64,000 nt of DNA from Chryseosolibacter sp964438975 (GCA_964438975.1 CAYTMU010000016.1:1-64000); one strand, 5' to 3'. Shown: positions 26,265 to 36,800, counted from the stretch's first letter. The notes: generated from the sequence alone by a model not told the origin. Translations and numbers: made by a program.

Positions 26265-27263
26265 TTATCTTAATAGTTTTCCCACATTGTGTCCGCGGAC
26301 GAGGGAGTCCACTTCTTCCGCCGTAGCCAGGTTCGAATCCCCTTCAATCGAATGTTTGAGTACACATGCCGCTGTTGCGAACTCGAGCGCATCCTGATCT
26401 TTAGCTCCGGTCAACAGCGCGTAGATCAAGCCGGCCATAAATGCATCACCCGAACCGACGCGGTCGACTATGTGCGTCAACTCGTACTCTTGGGACCTCA
26501 GCAGTTCTCCATTCCATAGCATGGCTGAGATACGGTTATGCGAAGAGCTAACGGATTCACGTTCCGTCGTCGCGATCGCCCGAGTATTCCGGAATTTCTT
26601 TCTGAAATTACTGCAAGCCTCCTCGAACGACCCACCGGACACCTCTGCACAATTCTCCATATCGGTAATTCCGGCGATGACAACATCACAATATTCGATC
26701 AGTTCCGGCATAATATCCAAGGCAGTCTTTCCATACTGCCATAGGTTACGACGGTAATTAATGTCACCTGAGACCTTGACACCCAGCTTCCTCGCGGCGA
26801 CCAGAGCCTCCCGACACGCGTCAGCAGCGCCTTCGGAGATCGCAGGTGTGATACCTGTCCAGTGAAACCATGTCGCATCCTTCAGTACCTCCTCCCAGTC
26901 TGTCACACCTGGTTTGATATGCGCAAACGCCGAATCAAAGCGATCATATATAATCCGCGACGCGCGTTGCATGGAGCCGTTCTCCAGGAAATACAAACCC
27001 ATTCGCTGTTCCCCGTACTGAATCCAACGCGTATCCACGCCGTGGCGTCTCAACGTCTCAGTGGCGGCCAGGCCCAGATCATTGGCCGGAAAACGCGTTA
27101 CATGCGCGGAGGGCACTCCAAATCGAGAAAGCGACACGGCCACGTTGGCCTCTGCGCCTGCGTAGGTGACGTCGAACGCAGTCGTTTGTGTGAAGCGCGC
27201 AAATCCCGGTGTGGAGAAACGGAGCATAACCTCTCCGAAGGTGACAACTTTTTCTTTGCTCAT
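26265..27263 (-). CDS. kdgK: 2-keto-3-deoxygluconate kinase (PfkB family)
   Basis: 332 residues of the ribokinase/PfkB fold. The start MSKEKVVTFGEVMLRFS, the substrate-binding GAEANVAVSLSRFG and the C-terminal DRVGSGDAFMAGLIYALL (anion hole and catalytic Asp) are diagnostic. It phosphorylates 2-keto-3-deoxygluconate to KDPG. Assignment to KDG rather than another sugar rests on the sequence start and on the coupled eda gene. It is transcribed away from uxaA, from a shared intergenic region of 139 bases. Confidence 0.9.
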   Translation of the reverse strand: MSKEKVVTFGEVMLRFSTPGFARFTQTTAFDVTYAGAEANVAVSLSRFGVPSAHVTRFPANDLGLAATETLRRHGVDTRWIQYGEQRMGLYFLENGSMQRASRIIYDRFDSAFAHIKPGVTDWEEVLKDATWFHWTGITPAISEGAADACREALVAARKLGVKVSGDINYRRNLWQYGKTALDIMPELIEYCDVVIAGITDMENCAEVSGGSFEEACSNFRKKFRNTRAIATTERESVSSSHNRISAMLWNGELLRSQEYELTHIVDRVGSGDAFMAGLIYALLTGAKDQDALEFATAACVLKHSIEGDSNLATAEEVDSLVRGHNVGKLLR

Positions 27264-27355
27264 CTGGTTTTCGACTCAATCCAGGGTTGAAGGTAAGGCT
27301 ATTCTGCGAAAAAAGCAGTCGGCAAGTATCTTAAACAATCCTTTCATATAAAACA

Positions 27356-27382
27356 TAATGACATAAAAAAGCTGTAAATTTG
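27356..27382 (+). promoter_or_regulatory. uxaA promoter with a possible LacI half-operator
   Basis: TAAATTTG (27375-27382) matches the Bacteroidota -7 consensus, 20 bases before the uxaA ATG. TAATGACATA (27356-27365) lies just upstream, in the spacer region, and repeats the core of the palindrome next to the LacI-type gene. I see no good -33 element. Confidence 0.5.
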
Positions 27383-27402
27383 GCTCCTATTTCACTACAA
27401 AC

Positions 27403-29049
27403 ATGTCAACGAAAATTCTAAAAATTCATCCGTCGGACAACGTGTATGTCGCTCTTGGAGACCTCAAGGCCGGGGAGCACGTTTCATACAACGGCAGTTC
27501 GGCGACGCTCGAGGTGAATATCCCCGCGAAACACAAATTTGTCATGAACGCCATGCCAGCGAATTCCGAAATCATCATGTACGGGGTTCTCGTGGGAAAA
27601 TCAGTAGAGCCAATCCCTGCCGGAGGGTCGGTGAACACGGCGAACGTTAAACACACTGCCTCCCCTTTCACAGAAAGGAACCAGAAATTTGAGTGGACCG
27701 CCCCGGACGTCTCCCGGTGGAAGGAAAAGACATTCATGGGGTATCACCGCGACGACGGCCAGGTGGGAACGGCGAACTATTGGATCATTATCCCGATGGT
27801 GTTTTGCGAAAATCGGAACGTACTTGCTATCCGCCACGCCTTCGAGGAAACACTCGGATACTCCAAACCGGAGATGTACCGAAATTTCGTGCGGGAGCTG
27901 GTGGATCTCCATAAGTCAGGCGACCTCAAGTCAGCCGATTCACTTCCTTTTACGCCGGAGGCGACTGAAAACCGGGCACGTGTTTTCAAGAATATCGATG
28001 GGATAAAATTCCTGACCCACGAGGGAGGATGCGGTGGCACTCGTCAGGACTCAGAAGCACTTTGTGCGCTCTTAGCGGGTTACATTCATAACCCCAACGT
28101 GGCCGGTGCAACAGTTCTGAGCCTCGGATGCCAAAACGCCGAGGTCAGCATCCTGAAAGAGAAACTACACGCGCTGAATCCCTCCTTCTCGAAACCGTTG
28201 GTGATCCTGGAACAACAGAAGGAAGGTACTGAGCAGGCCTTGCTCTCGAAAGCAATTCGCCAGACGTTCCTGCACCTCGTGGAGGTCAACAAAAATGAGC
28301 GCAAGCCGGCGCCACTGACCAAATTGGTAGTCGGTCTTGAATGCGGAGGTTCGGATGGATTCTCAGGAATATCTGCCAACCCGGCAATCGGACATACATC
28401 CGACCTGGTTGCCGCGCTTGGTGGTGCGTCGATCCTTTCGGAATTCCCGGAACTCTGCGGTGTTGAACAAGAATTGATCAACCGCAGCGTCGACGACGAA
28501 TCCGCGAATCGCTTCATAGAACTGATGCGCGCCTACGCGCGTGCCGCCGAGGCCGTCGGTTCGGGCTTCGACATGAACCCTTCGCCCGGAAACATCAAGG
28601 ACGGCCTGATCACCGACGCGATGAAATCGGCAGGCGCTGCTAAGAAAGGCGGCACATCGCCTGTTGCTGACGTGCTTGACTACACGGAGTATATCCGGCG
28701 TCCCGGCCTGACACTGCTTTGTACGCCTGGCAACGACGTTGAGAGTACGACGGCGATGGCTGGATCAGGGGCCAACATCATCCTCTTCACTACTGGCCTC
28801 GGCACCCCTACGGGCAACCCCGTGGTACCAGTTCTCAAGGTGGCGTCAAATACGGTGCTGGCGAAGCGCATGCCTGACATCATCGACGTGGATTGCGGCG
28901 AGGTCATCTCCGGAAACAAGACCATTGAGCAGTGCGGTGAGGATATCCTTGATCTCATCATTGAGGTAGCCAGCGGACGAAAAAAGGCGAAGGCACAACT
29001 CCTCAACCAGGACGACTTCATCCCGTGGAAGAGAGGGGTGTCGCTTTGA
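27403..29049 (+). CDS. uxaA: Altronate dehydratase
   Basis: 548 residues. An N-terminal SAF-type domain (about 1-95; NVYVALGDLKAGE) is followed by the UxaA main domain with LTHEGGCGGTRQDSE and its conserved Cys, VLSLGCQNAEV, LVVGLECGGSDGFSG and MAGSGANIILFTTGLGTPTGNPVVPV. The enzyme removes water from D-altronate to give 2-keto-3-deoxygluconate, the substrate of the divergent kdgK product. Length and architecture match the full-length, unsplit form. Confidence 0.94.
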   Translation: MSTKILKIHPSDNVYVALGDLKAGEHVSYNGSSATLEVNIPAKHKFVMNAMPANSEIIMYGVLVGKSVEPIPAGGSVNTANVKHTASPFTERNQKFEWTAPDVSRWKEKTFMGYHRDDGQVGTANYWIIIPMVFCENRNVLAIRHAFEETLGYSKPEMYRNFVRELVDLHKSGDLKSADSLPFTPEATENRARVFKNIDGIKFLTHEGGCGGTRQDSEALCALLAGYIHNPNVAGATVLSLGCQNAEVSILKEKLHALNPSFSKPLVILEQQKEGTEQALLSKAIRQTFLHLVEVNKNERKPAPLTKLVVGLECGGSDGFSGISANPAIGHTSDLVAALGGASILSEFPELCGVEQELINRSVDDESANRFIELMRAYARAAEAVGSGFDMNPSPGNIKDGLITDAMKSAGAAKKGGTSPVADVLDYTEYIRRPGLTLLCTPGNDVESTTAMAGSGANIILFTTGLGTPTGNPVVPVLKVASNTVLAKRMPDIIDVDCGEVISGNKTIEQCGEDILDLIIEVASGRKKAKAQLLNQDDFIPWKRGVSL

Positions 29050-29057
29050 CATAAGAC

Positions 29058-29103
29058 GTGAATCGTGAGGCGTGAGTCCCGACTCGTGCCTCATGACACT
29101 CAC
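29058..29103 (+). repeat. Long imperfect hairpin after uxaA
   Basis: GTGAATCGTGAGGCGTGAGTC faces GACTCGTGCCTCATGACACTCAC across two bases, giving a near-complete imperfect stem of about 20 pairs. Repeated GTGAG-like units give it a REP-like or palindromic-unit look. It covers the possible ATG (29093) of the next gene. No T-run follows. Confidence 0.4.
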
Positions 29104-29764
29104 AAATTTACTTCTTTGCACTCATCAACCCCATGTCCAATTGTACATCACCTACGTACTGATCGGTATTACGACGCTGGTCAGTTTTTACGCTTTCAAA
29201 TCACCTTCGTTAATGTCGGGGTTGATGATGAACCCGTACTATGCGCAGCGACACCGGCAATACTACCGTTTCATCACTTCAGGCTTCATCCATAAGGATC
29301 ACACGCATCTCCTGTGGAACATGTTTTCTTTCTTCTTCTTCGGGACAGCGATCGAGCGGTTATTTGCCATGTTATTCGGACCGGCCGGAGGTCTGTATTT
29401 CATCGCGTTATACTTTCTCGCCATTGTAGTCTCCGACATTCCAACATATCTTAAACACCGGCATAATCCAGGATATAATTCACTTGGGGCGTCTGGGGGG
29501 GTCTCCGCAGTCGTCTTCGCCTACATCATCTTTCAACCACTGTCTGAAATTTGCCTGTATATCTTCATCTGTATGCCGGGCTTCCTGATGGGTGCCCTGT
29601 ATATCCTGTTCTCCTGGTATCAGGGACGAAAGGCAAACGACAATATCAACCACGATGCGCACTTGTACGGCGCACTTTTCGGGCTGGTTTTCTGCATCGT
29701 CGTGGAACCGGCGTCAATAGGGAATTTTTTTGAACAACTGAAACACTGGAGACTATTTGACTAA
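29093..29764 (+). CDS. Rhomboid-family intramembrane serine protease
   Basis: About 223 residues with six or so transmembrane helices. The rhomboid set is visible: the HKDHTHLLWNMFSFFFFG helix-2 signature, the catalytic Ser in SLGASGGVSAV (about residue 134), and the catalytic His in HDAHLYGALFG (about residue 190). It would cleave membrane-protein helices within the inner membrane; the substrate is unknown. The ATG at 29093 lies inside the hairpin at 29058-29103; a TTG about 16 codons downstream, just before TM1, is an alternative start. Two bases separate its stop from the next ATG. Confidence 0.9.
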   Translation: MTLTNLLLCTHQPHVQLYITYVLIGITTLVSFYAFKSPSLMSGLMMNPYYAQRHRQYYRFITSGFIHKDHTHLLWNMFSFFFFGTAIERLFAMLFGPAGGLYFIALYFLAIVVSDIPTYLKHRHNPGYNSLGASGGVSAVVFAYIIFQPLSEICLYIFICMPGFLMGALYILFSWYQGRKANDNINHDAHLYGALFGLVFCIVVEPASIGNFFEQLKHWRLFD

Positions 29765-29765
29765 C

Positions 29766-30065
29766 ATGGAACTATCAAGCACATTGGGTCGCCTGCGGGT
29801 GACGGGGATTATCGAGGGGCTGTCTTTTATCATTCTACTTGGCATAGCCATGCCGTTGAAGTACATGGCGGGCAAACCGGAAATGGTTTCCGTCGTAGGT
29901 ATGGCACATGGGATTCTCTTCGTACTGTATATCATACTGTCCGTCATGGCAAAGTTCGAATACAACTGGAGTTGGAAGCGCGTTCTCGCCCTGTGGGTCG
30001 CAAGCGTAGTGCCGTTTGGAACATTCTACGCTGACTACAAGCTACTTCGCCACGAGCGCGCGTGA
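29766..30065 (+). CDS. DUF3817-family small membrane protein
   Basis: 99 residues with three predicted helices: GIIEGLSFIILLGIAMPLKY, MAHGILFVLYIILSVMAKF and VLALWVASVVPFGTFY. The EG...FIILLGIAMPLKY start and the end VPFGTFYADYKLL match DUF3817 integral-membrane proteins, whose function is unknown. The ATG at 29766 follows the rhomboid stop by one base, so they are likely coexpressed. Confidence 0.85.
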   Translation: MELSSTLGRLRVTGIIEGLSFIILLGIAMPLKYMAGKPEMVSVVGMAHGILFVLYIILSVMAKFEYNWSWKRVLALWVASVVPFGTFYADYKLLRHERA

Positions 30066-30071
30066 TACTCG

Positions 30072-30998
30072 TCAGGCAACCTCTTTCTCGATTTCAGCCT
30101 GTTGCGCCTTCTTGTAAGCCGCAACTTTTCCGGGATCGCCAAAAACAAAGAAGAACTTCTCACGCCACGTACGTGCGAGCTTGACATCGCGAAACATGTC
30201 GGCGTATTCATGGAAGTTGATATGAAACGGGTTGCCCTTATGTTCGATATTGTGCGTCAACCCGTACTCTACCTGCTCATCCTCTTCCTGGAAGGTGCCA
30301 AAGATGCGGTCCCAGAAGATGAACGTCGCGCCGTAGTTCTTGTTGATATATTTCTCCTGCGACCCGTGGTGAACACGGTGGTTTGACGGAGTAGCAAACA
30401 CGTACTCGATCACCGGATGAAGCTTCCGGATGTATTCCGTATGCACCCAGAACTGAAACAAGACAGCTATCTGGTTGGTCACGAAGACGATAACGGGGTG
30501 AAATCCAAGAAGCGAGACCGGCAGAAAGAATATGATCTTGATATACTGAACCCAGCTCAACCTGAACGAAACTGTCAGGTTGTAATACTCACCTGAGTGA
30601 TGTGCCACATGAGTCGCCCACCAGAAGCGCTGGCGGTGCGAGATGTTGTGCGCCCAATAGCTGCAGAAATCAAACAATATATAACAGGGAATGAACGTCC
30701 ACCAGTTGAGTTCCATGCGCCACGGAATCAGGTTGTACACCCATACGAGAATTGTAAATATCACGAGCTTGAGCGCCGCACCGATCAATACATTCCCGAT
30801 CCCAACCCAAATAGATCCAAAAGTTTCACGCTTCTCATAATATTTCCGATTCTGGAAATACGAGACCGCATATTCAATGAGTACGAAAAAGAACATGGCG
30901 GGAGCAGCCCAAATGATGAGATCCGGCGCGCTCTTCTGAATTTTGTCAACTTCGTGCAATAGTATCTTCTCAGCGCCGAATAATGTCGAGATGTCCAC
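30072..30998 (-). CDS. Sterol desaturase / fatty acid hydroxylase superfamily membrane enzyme
   Basis: 308 residues. Several transmembrane helices surround the eight-His di-iron signature: HNISH, HVAHH and HRVHHG. Members hydroxylate or desaturate lipids in the membrane; in this phylum the substrate is usually not known. The start is a GTG at 30998 (MDISTLF); there is no earlier ATG in frame. The C-terminus is a Lys- and Glu-rich tail. It converges with the DUF3817 gene, with six bases between the stops. Confidence 0.87.
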   Translation of the reverse strand: MDISTLFGAEKILLHEVDKIQKSAPDLIIWAAPAMFFFVLIEYAVSYFQNRKYYEKRETFGSIWVGIGNVLIGAALKLVIFTILVWVYNLIPWRMELNWWTFIPCYILFDFCSYWAHNISHRQRFWWATHVAHHSGEYYNLTVSFRLSWVQYIKIIFFLPVSLLGFHPVIVFVTNQIAVLFQFWVHTEYIRKLHPVIEYVFATPSNHRVHHGSQEKYINKNYGATFIFWDRIFGTFQEEDEQVEYGLTHNIEHKGNPFHINFHEYADMFRDVKLARTWREKFFFVFGDPGKVAAYKKAQQAEIEKEVA

Positions 30999-31204
30999 GG
31001 TTCAGGTTTAAGGTAAACAGAAATTCAAACTGGGCGGCTGAGTGAACGGCATTCACCCGAGAGGATCAAAGCCAGTTTGGGCACAAATTAGGAAACTATT
31101 TACAAAGAGCTGCACCGAAGTCGTAAAAAGTCCTGAAATACGACAGGATTCCCCGCGCCAAAATCCTCTATATTTACTTGGCGTAGCAACCAGGTACTTC
31201 CGCA

Positions 31205-32980
31205 ATGATCGACCTTCTTCACAACTTGGTAACCAAGCCGATTGCCTTCCTCTCCGGCAAGCTATCTGCGCGCCAATTCCTCATCGTGTCAAGTATACTC
31301 GTAGGACTCACGTCCGGGCTAGCGGCCGTCATCGTGAAATATGTGGTACACTCGATCGGTCAGTTGGTCAGCTTTTATTCGACAACCTACGACGAATTCT
31401 TTCTCTTCGCCCTCTTTCCAATGATCGGAATACTGTTGACGGTGTTTTACGTCCGCTATTTTCTGAATGGGAAATTGCCGAAGGGCAGCCCTGACATTGT
31501 CTATTCGATCGCAAAAAAATCGAGTAAGATCCCCTCTAGCGGCATGTACTCACACATGATCACCAGCGCACTTACCGTTGGGTTTGGCGGGTCGATGGGA
31601 CTTGAATCACCGATGGTCAGTACGGGATCAGCCATCGGATCAAATTTCGGCACGACGTATAAACTTAGCTACAAGGAACGAACGATCTTACTTGCGTGTG
31701 GCGCTTCCGCCGGAATCGCCGCTGCCTTCAATGCGCCGATCGCAGGAGTACTTTTCGCCATAGAAGTACTGCTGGCAGATGTCACATCAGCGGCGTTCAT
31801 TCCACTGATCATCTCTGCGGCTTCGGGGGCGCTGTTGTCGAACATCATTCTGAAAGAGGGTATCGTCCTATCGTTCTCGCTCCAGCAGCCTTTCGACCAT
31901 CACAACGTACCTTGGTATATCCTGCTCGGAATACTCGCCGGTTTGATCTCGCTGTATTATACACGGGTTTTCACCTGGGCGGAGCACCGCGTCCACCAGG
32001 CGGGAAATCTATGGACTCGCGCAATTATCGGGGGATTGATGTTGTTCGTCATCCTCTTGTTGTTCCCTCCCTTGTTCGGTGAGGGTTACGGTACCATCAT
32101 TCATCTCGCGGAACTCCGTCCCGAACATCTCTTCCAGGGCAGCATCCTCCTTCCGTTGCTCGGAGAAAACGGCGAACACATCATTCTTCTTGGATTACTG
32201 ATCTTCATCAAACCGATCGCAGCCGCCATTACCCTCGGCAGTGGCGGGAACGGTGGAAATTTTGCTCCGGCACTATTCGTCGGTGCGTACGTCGGCTACG
32301 TGTTCGCCCGGGTCGTCAACCTGGTAGGCCTCGCACGCATCCCCGAGAGCAACTTCACGCTGGTAGCAATGGCAGGTATTCTCAGCGGAATTTTCTATGC
32401 GCCTCTGACAGCGATCTTCCTGATCGCGGAGATCACAGGAGGGTATGAGTTGATGATACCATTGATGATCGTATCGGCACTTAGCCTGACCGTGACACAC
32501 CTCGTTGAGCCGCTCTCGATGGATTCGAAAAAACTCTCCGCGATGTTACGCGGTAGCATTGACACGCGCGATAAATTTCTATTAAGTAAAATAGACCTTC
32601 GCGACCTGATCGAAACCAATTTTTCGACGGTGAGGCAAGACGACACCCTTCAAATACTGATTGGCGTGATTGCGAAATCCAAACGCAACATCTTCCCGGT
32701 TGTTGACAACGACAAGAAGCTAGTCGGGATCATACACCTCGATGCTATTCGGAACGTGATTTTCGACCCTGCCCGCCGGGAGTCTATGACCGTCCGGGAT
32801 CTAATGGCCGCACCCGCCGTTGTCATCCAGTTGGATGAAAACCTGCACCAGGTTCTTAATAAGTTCGAGGAAACGAAGTCGTGGAATATACCTGTCGTCG
32901 ATAAGGAGCTATATGTTGGATTTTTATCAAAGTCAACGATCCTGGCCCGTTACCGGAATGAACTGCTGGAGTCATCCTGA
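31205..32980 (+). CDS. ClC-type chloride channel/antiporter with C-terminal CBS pair
   Basis: 591 residues. Ten or more membrane helices carry the ClC selectivity regions: GFGGSMGLESPMVSTGSAIG, with the gating Glu kept in the GxExP element, and GSGGNGGNFAPALFVGAYVG. Two CBS domains fill about residues 455-590 (FPVVDNDKKLVGIIHLD, NIPVVDKELYVGFLSKS). It moves chloride, perhaps in exchange for protons, across the inner membrane, with nucleotide control likely through the CBS pair. It stands alone on the plus strand and ends directly against the converging receiver gene. Confidence 0.93.
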   Translation: MIDLLHNLVTKPIAFLSGKLSARQFLIVSSILVGLTSGLAAVIVKYVVHSIGQLVSFYSTTYDEFFLFALFPMIGILLTVFYVRYFLNGKLPKGSPDIVYSIAKKSSKIPSSGMYSHMITSALTVGFGGSMGLESPMVSTGSAIGSNFGTTYKLSYKERTILLACGASAGIAAAFNAPIAGVLFAIEVLLADVTSAAFIPLIISAASGALLSNIILKEGIVLSFSLQQPFDHHNVPWYILLGILAGLISLYYTRVFTWAEHRVHQAGNLWTRAIIGGLMLFVILLLFPPLFGEGYGTIIHLAELRPEHLFQGSILLPLLGENGEHIILLGLLIFIKPIAAAITLGSGGNGGNFAPALFVGAYVGYVFARVVNLVGLARIPESNFTLVAMAGILSGIFYAPLTAIFLIAEITGGYELMIPLMIVSALSLTVTHLVEPLSMDSKKLSAMLRGSIDTRDKFLLSKIDLRDLIETNFSTVRQDDTLQILIGVIAKSKRNIFPVVDNDKKLVGIIHLDAIRNVIFDPARRESMTVRDLMAAPAVVIQLDENLHQVLNKFEETKSWNIPVVDKELYVGFLSKSTILARYRNELLESS

Positions 32981-33397
32981 TCACTGTTCACCTTCACCCA
33001 TGACCTCCCCTTGCAGGCCAAGTGATCCCACTGCGTCGGAAAATTGCTTGAAATCAACGGGCTTGATAATGTAGCCATCAGCGTTCACGCCTGACGACTC
33101 AACGTAGTTCTGTCCTTCGCGTGATGAGATCAACGCGAGCACAGGTATTGAACGCCTCGCAGTATCTCCTTTCAGTTTATGAAGAATCTGGATCCCATCA
33201 ACCCGTGGCATTTTCAGATCGAGAAGTATCAACACCGGGCGGGGTTGGTTACTGAAGAGATATGCCAGCGCTTTCTCGCCATCGTTGATATGCAGAATAG
33301 GTGCGGAGATATTACGCCTTCCCAAGGCGTAGAACGTTAGCTCCGCATCGTCAGCATCATCCTCTATCAACAATATCGGCGACCGTGCGCTGGTCAT
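32981..33397 (-). CDS. Receiver-only response regulator (Rcp1-like)
   Basis: 138 residues made of one receiver domain. The acidic pair is in LLIEDDADD, the phospho-acceptor Asp in LILLDLKMPRVDG, the switch Ser in ALISS and the conserved Lys in IIKPVDF. There is no output domain, so it probably relays phosphate to or from a kinase, possibly the nearby poly-HAMP hybrid kinase. A good Shine-Dalgarno-like GGAGGG stands about 6 bases before the ATG. The tiny basic gene at 33413-33517 lies just upstream on the same strand. Confidence 0.9.
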   Translation of the reverse strand: MTSARSPILLIEDDADDAELTFYALGRRNISAPILHINDGEKALAYLFSNQPRPVLILLDLKMPRVDGIQILHKLKGDTARRSIPVLALISSREGQNYVESSGVNADGYIIKPVDFKQFSDAVGSLGLQGEVMGEGEQ

Positions 33398-33412
33398 TTC
33401 TTCCCTCCAATG

Positions 33413-33517
33413 CTAGCCTTTACCGGCCTTCTTATCGCGTTTCTCCGCGCGTTTCTCCTTTAACGTCTTTGTCGGCTTCTTCTTGGTCTCTTTTCGGGCG
33501 TCCTGTGATTTTGCCAT
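33413..33517 (-). CDS. 34-residue Lys/Arg-rich protein
   Basis: The frame begins MAKSQDARKETKKKPTKTL and continues with Lys, Arg and Glu only until the stop: more than half the residues are charged, none is strongly hydrophobic. It is 15 bases upstream of the receiver gene on the same strand, so they may be cotranscribed. Similar very short basic proteins occur in Bacteroidota, though I cannot name a family. Function unknown; nucleic-acid binding is only a guess. Confidence 0.55.
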   Translation of the reverse strand: MAKSQDARKETKKKPTKTLKEKRAEKRDKKAGKG

Positions 33518-33712
33518 AGCTATCTTTATTATGTTTAAGTGTTAATAATAGAAAAATACCGATAATTTCCAGAAAGAACGGCGAATTTTTCGGAACTTTT
33601 GCCCCGGCTGCAGAATGTGCTTCCTTCATGTGAGAACGAAAAAGTCAACTGACGAGTTGCTCACTGATCGAATTCCATCGCAGGTTACGTCTTAATAACC
33701 CCGCTTTATCCA

Positions 33713-33750
33713 CCCACCCAGCGATGTCGGCCGGGTGGGCATGGTTTTTT
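33713..33750 (+). terminator. Terminator-like hairpin upstream of the poly-HAMP kinase gene
   Basis: CCCACCC (33713-33719) pairs with GGGTGGG (33733-33739), followed five bases later by TTTTTT on the plus strand. It precedes the kinase ATG by about 100 bases, with no plus-strand gene directly before it, so it may act as a leader attenuator. The rest of 33518-33849 shows no gene I can support. Confidence 0.4.
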
Positions 33751-33849
33751 AGCAAGTTTACCCTCCCATGTATTCGTCGAACAGCAGCTGACAGTTTGAT
33801 TTGGAGGTATACCTTGTGATCGAACGCATTATTTACCAATAGTCACATT

Positions 33850-36800
33850 ATGAGAAAGAAAACGAGTCACTCGTCTTCCGCATCCAGAAAAGAAAAGAAC
33901 TCCGCTGTCGATGAGCAGGACATCACGGTCCTGACGCACGAGACATCAGCCAAACTTGCGCACACCGGTCGCGACAATGACAACCATGTCAATAGCGATG
34001 CTGGTCACCGCAGACTTCTACGAGTACTTACCGAGATCAGGAATGGCAATTTCTCCGTGCGCATGCCTTTCGACCAGATCGGACTTAACGGCAAGATATG
34101 TGACACGTTAAACGAGATCATCGAGCTAAACGAACGCATGATCCAGGAGTTTACCAAAGCCGGGCAAATCATCGGTAAGCAGGGCCGGCTAAACCGGCGG
34201 ATCGAAGTGGCGAACGCGCGTGGCTCATGGCACCATGGCGTCGAATCCCTGAATAATCTGATCTCCGACCTGGTTCATCCCACCATTGAGATCGCAGGTG
34301 TTATTAGTTCCGTCGCGAAAGGAAATCTGTCCCACAGCATGCCGGAAGAAATCGGCGGTCACACACTGCAGGGGGAATTCGCGCAGATCGCCCACGAGGT
34401 GAACGACATGGTAAAGCAGTTGAACCTGTTCTCCATGGAAGTAACGCGCGTGGCACGGGAAGTGGGTTCGGAAGGGAAACTCGGAGGACAGGCCAGAGTA
34501 AAAGGAGTGGCCGGTGTATGGAAGGATCTCACTGACTCTGTAAACCAAATGGGCAGCAACCTGACCGCTCAGGTCCGAAATATTGCCGAGGTAACGACAG
34601 CGGTGGCAAAAGGCGACCTCTCCAAGAAGATCACGGTGGACGTGAAGGGGGAAATCCTCGAATTGAAGAACACCATCAACACGATGGTGGATCAACTCAA
34701 CTCATTCTCTTCGGAGGTAACACGTGTGGCACTTGAGGTGGGAACAGAAGGAAAACTCGGAGGACAGGCACAAGTAAAAGGCGTAGCCGGCACCTGGAAA
34801 GACCTTACCGATTCCGTTAACCAGATGGCCTCAAATCTCACCGGTCAGGTGCGGAATATCGCAGAAGTAACAACCGCCGTAGCAAAAGGTGATCTCTCCA
34901 AGAAGATCACGGTAGACGTAAAAGGCGAGATCCTGGAATTAAAAAACACCATCAACACGATGGTGGATCAGCTCAACTCATTTTCATCTGAAGTTACGCG
35001 GGTTGCACGGGAAGTAGGTTCAGAAGGAAAACTCGGCGGGCAAGCCGATGTACCGGGTGTCGGCGGTACCTGGAAAGACCTTACTGACTCTGTCAATAAA
35101 ATGGCGGGCAACCTGACATCGCAAGTGCGGAACATCGCAGAAGTAACCACGGCGGTGGCGAACGGTGACCTGTCGCGTAAGATCACGGTGAATGTCAAGG
35201 GCGAGATCCTGGAACTGAAGAACACCATCAATACGATGGTCGACCAGCTGAATTCCTTCGGTTCGGAGGTAACGCGGGTGGCGCGCGAAGTGGGTTCAGA
35301 GGGGCAACTCGGAGGACAGGCCGATGTACCTGGCGTAGCCGGTACGTGGAAGGATCTCACCGACTCCGTAAACAAAATGGCATCGAATCTCACCTCGCAG
35401 GTACGGAATATTGCCGAAGTAACAACCGCCGTGGCGAACGGCGACTTGTCGCGCAAGATCACCGTGGACGTGCAGGGCGAGATCCTCGAACTGAAGAATA
35501 CGATCAACACAATGGTGGACCAGCTTCGCGGCTTTGCTTCTGAGGTGACCCGTGTTGCACGTGAAGTGGGAACCGACGGCAAACTCGGAGGGCAAGCCAG
35601 TGTCCCCGGAGTGGCGGGTACGTGGAAGGACCTCACCGATTCCGTCAATCAAATGGCCGGGAACCTGACTGCGCAAGTCCGGAATATCGCCGACGTAGCG
35701 ATCGCGGTAGCAAACGGTGACCTTTCGAAAAAGATCACCGTCGACGTGCGGGGTGAGATCCTCCAGTTGAAGGAAACACTCAATACGATGGTAGACCAAC
35801 TTCGGGCATTTGCCTCTGAAGTAACGCGTGTAGCCCGGGAGGTAGGTACGGATGGGAAACTCGGAGGACAGGCTTTTGTCCCCGGTGTGGCAGGCACCTG
35901 GAAAGATCTTACGGACTCCGTTAACAAGATGACCGGTAACCTCACCGATCAGGTGCGAAACATCGCACAGGTGACTAAAGCCGTGGCATCGGGCGACCTT
36001 TCGAAGACAGTTGCCATTGACGTAAAGGGCGAGATCCTGGAACTCAAGAATACGATCAACACGATGGTCGAACAGTTGAACTCGTTCGCTTTCGAGGTAA
36101 CGCGTGTGGCACGGGAGGTGGGAACAGAGGGTAAACTCGGTGGGCAAGCCGAAGTGAAGGGTGTGGGCGGAACCTGGAAGGATCTGACCGATTCGGTGAA
36201 CATGATGGCGACAAACCTCACAAGTCAGGTGCGGGGTATTGCGAAGGTAGTAACTTCAGTGGCCACTGGTGACCTGCGCCAGAAACTCTCGATCAACGCG
36301 AAAGGCGAGGTTGCGCAGCTAACGGAAACGATCAACGAAATGATCGACACGCTTGCTGTGTTCGCCGACCAGGTAACAACCGTTGCGCGGGAAGTGGGTG
36401 TCGAAGGAAGACTGGGAGGACAGGCGCACGTACCGGGTGCATCCGGTATTTGGAAGAACCTTACCGAAAACGTCAATCAGCTCGCGCAAAACCTAACTAC
36501 CCAGGTACGTTCGATTTCCGAAGTTGCCTCCGCTGTAACAAAAGGCGATTTGACACGGACAATTCGCGTCGAAGCCAAAGGTGAAGTAGAAGCCCTGAAG
36601 GATACTATCAACCAGATGATCGCCAACCTGCGCGCGACAACCCTGCGGAATCAGGAAACGGACTGGCTTAAGTCGAACCTCGCGAAGTTCACGCAAATGC
36701 TCCAGGGGCAAAAAGATATCAACGCTGTAACTATGCGTATCCTATCGGAACTTGCGCAGGTTGTAAACGGACACTATGGAGCCTTTTATATCCTGCGGCA

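Noticed and set aside
34225..36711. Several long minus-strand frames opposite the poly-HAMP kinase
   Set aside because: They recur with the 276-base repeat and have low-complexity composition; they are shadows of the repeated codons. The repeat is also not a CRISPR array, because it is coding with no spacer pattern.
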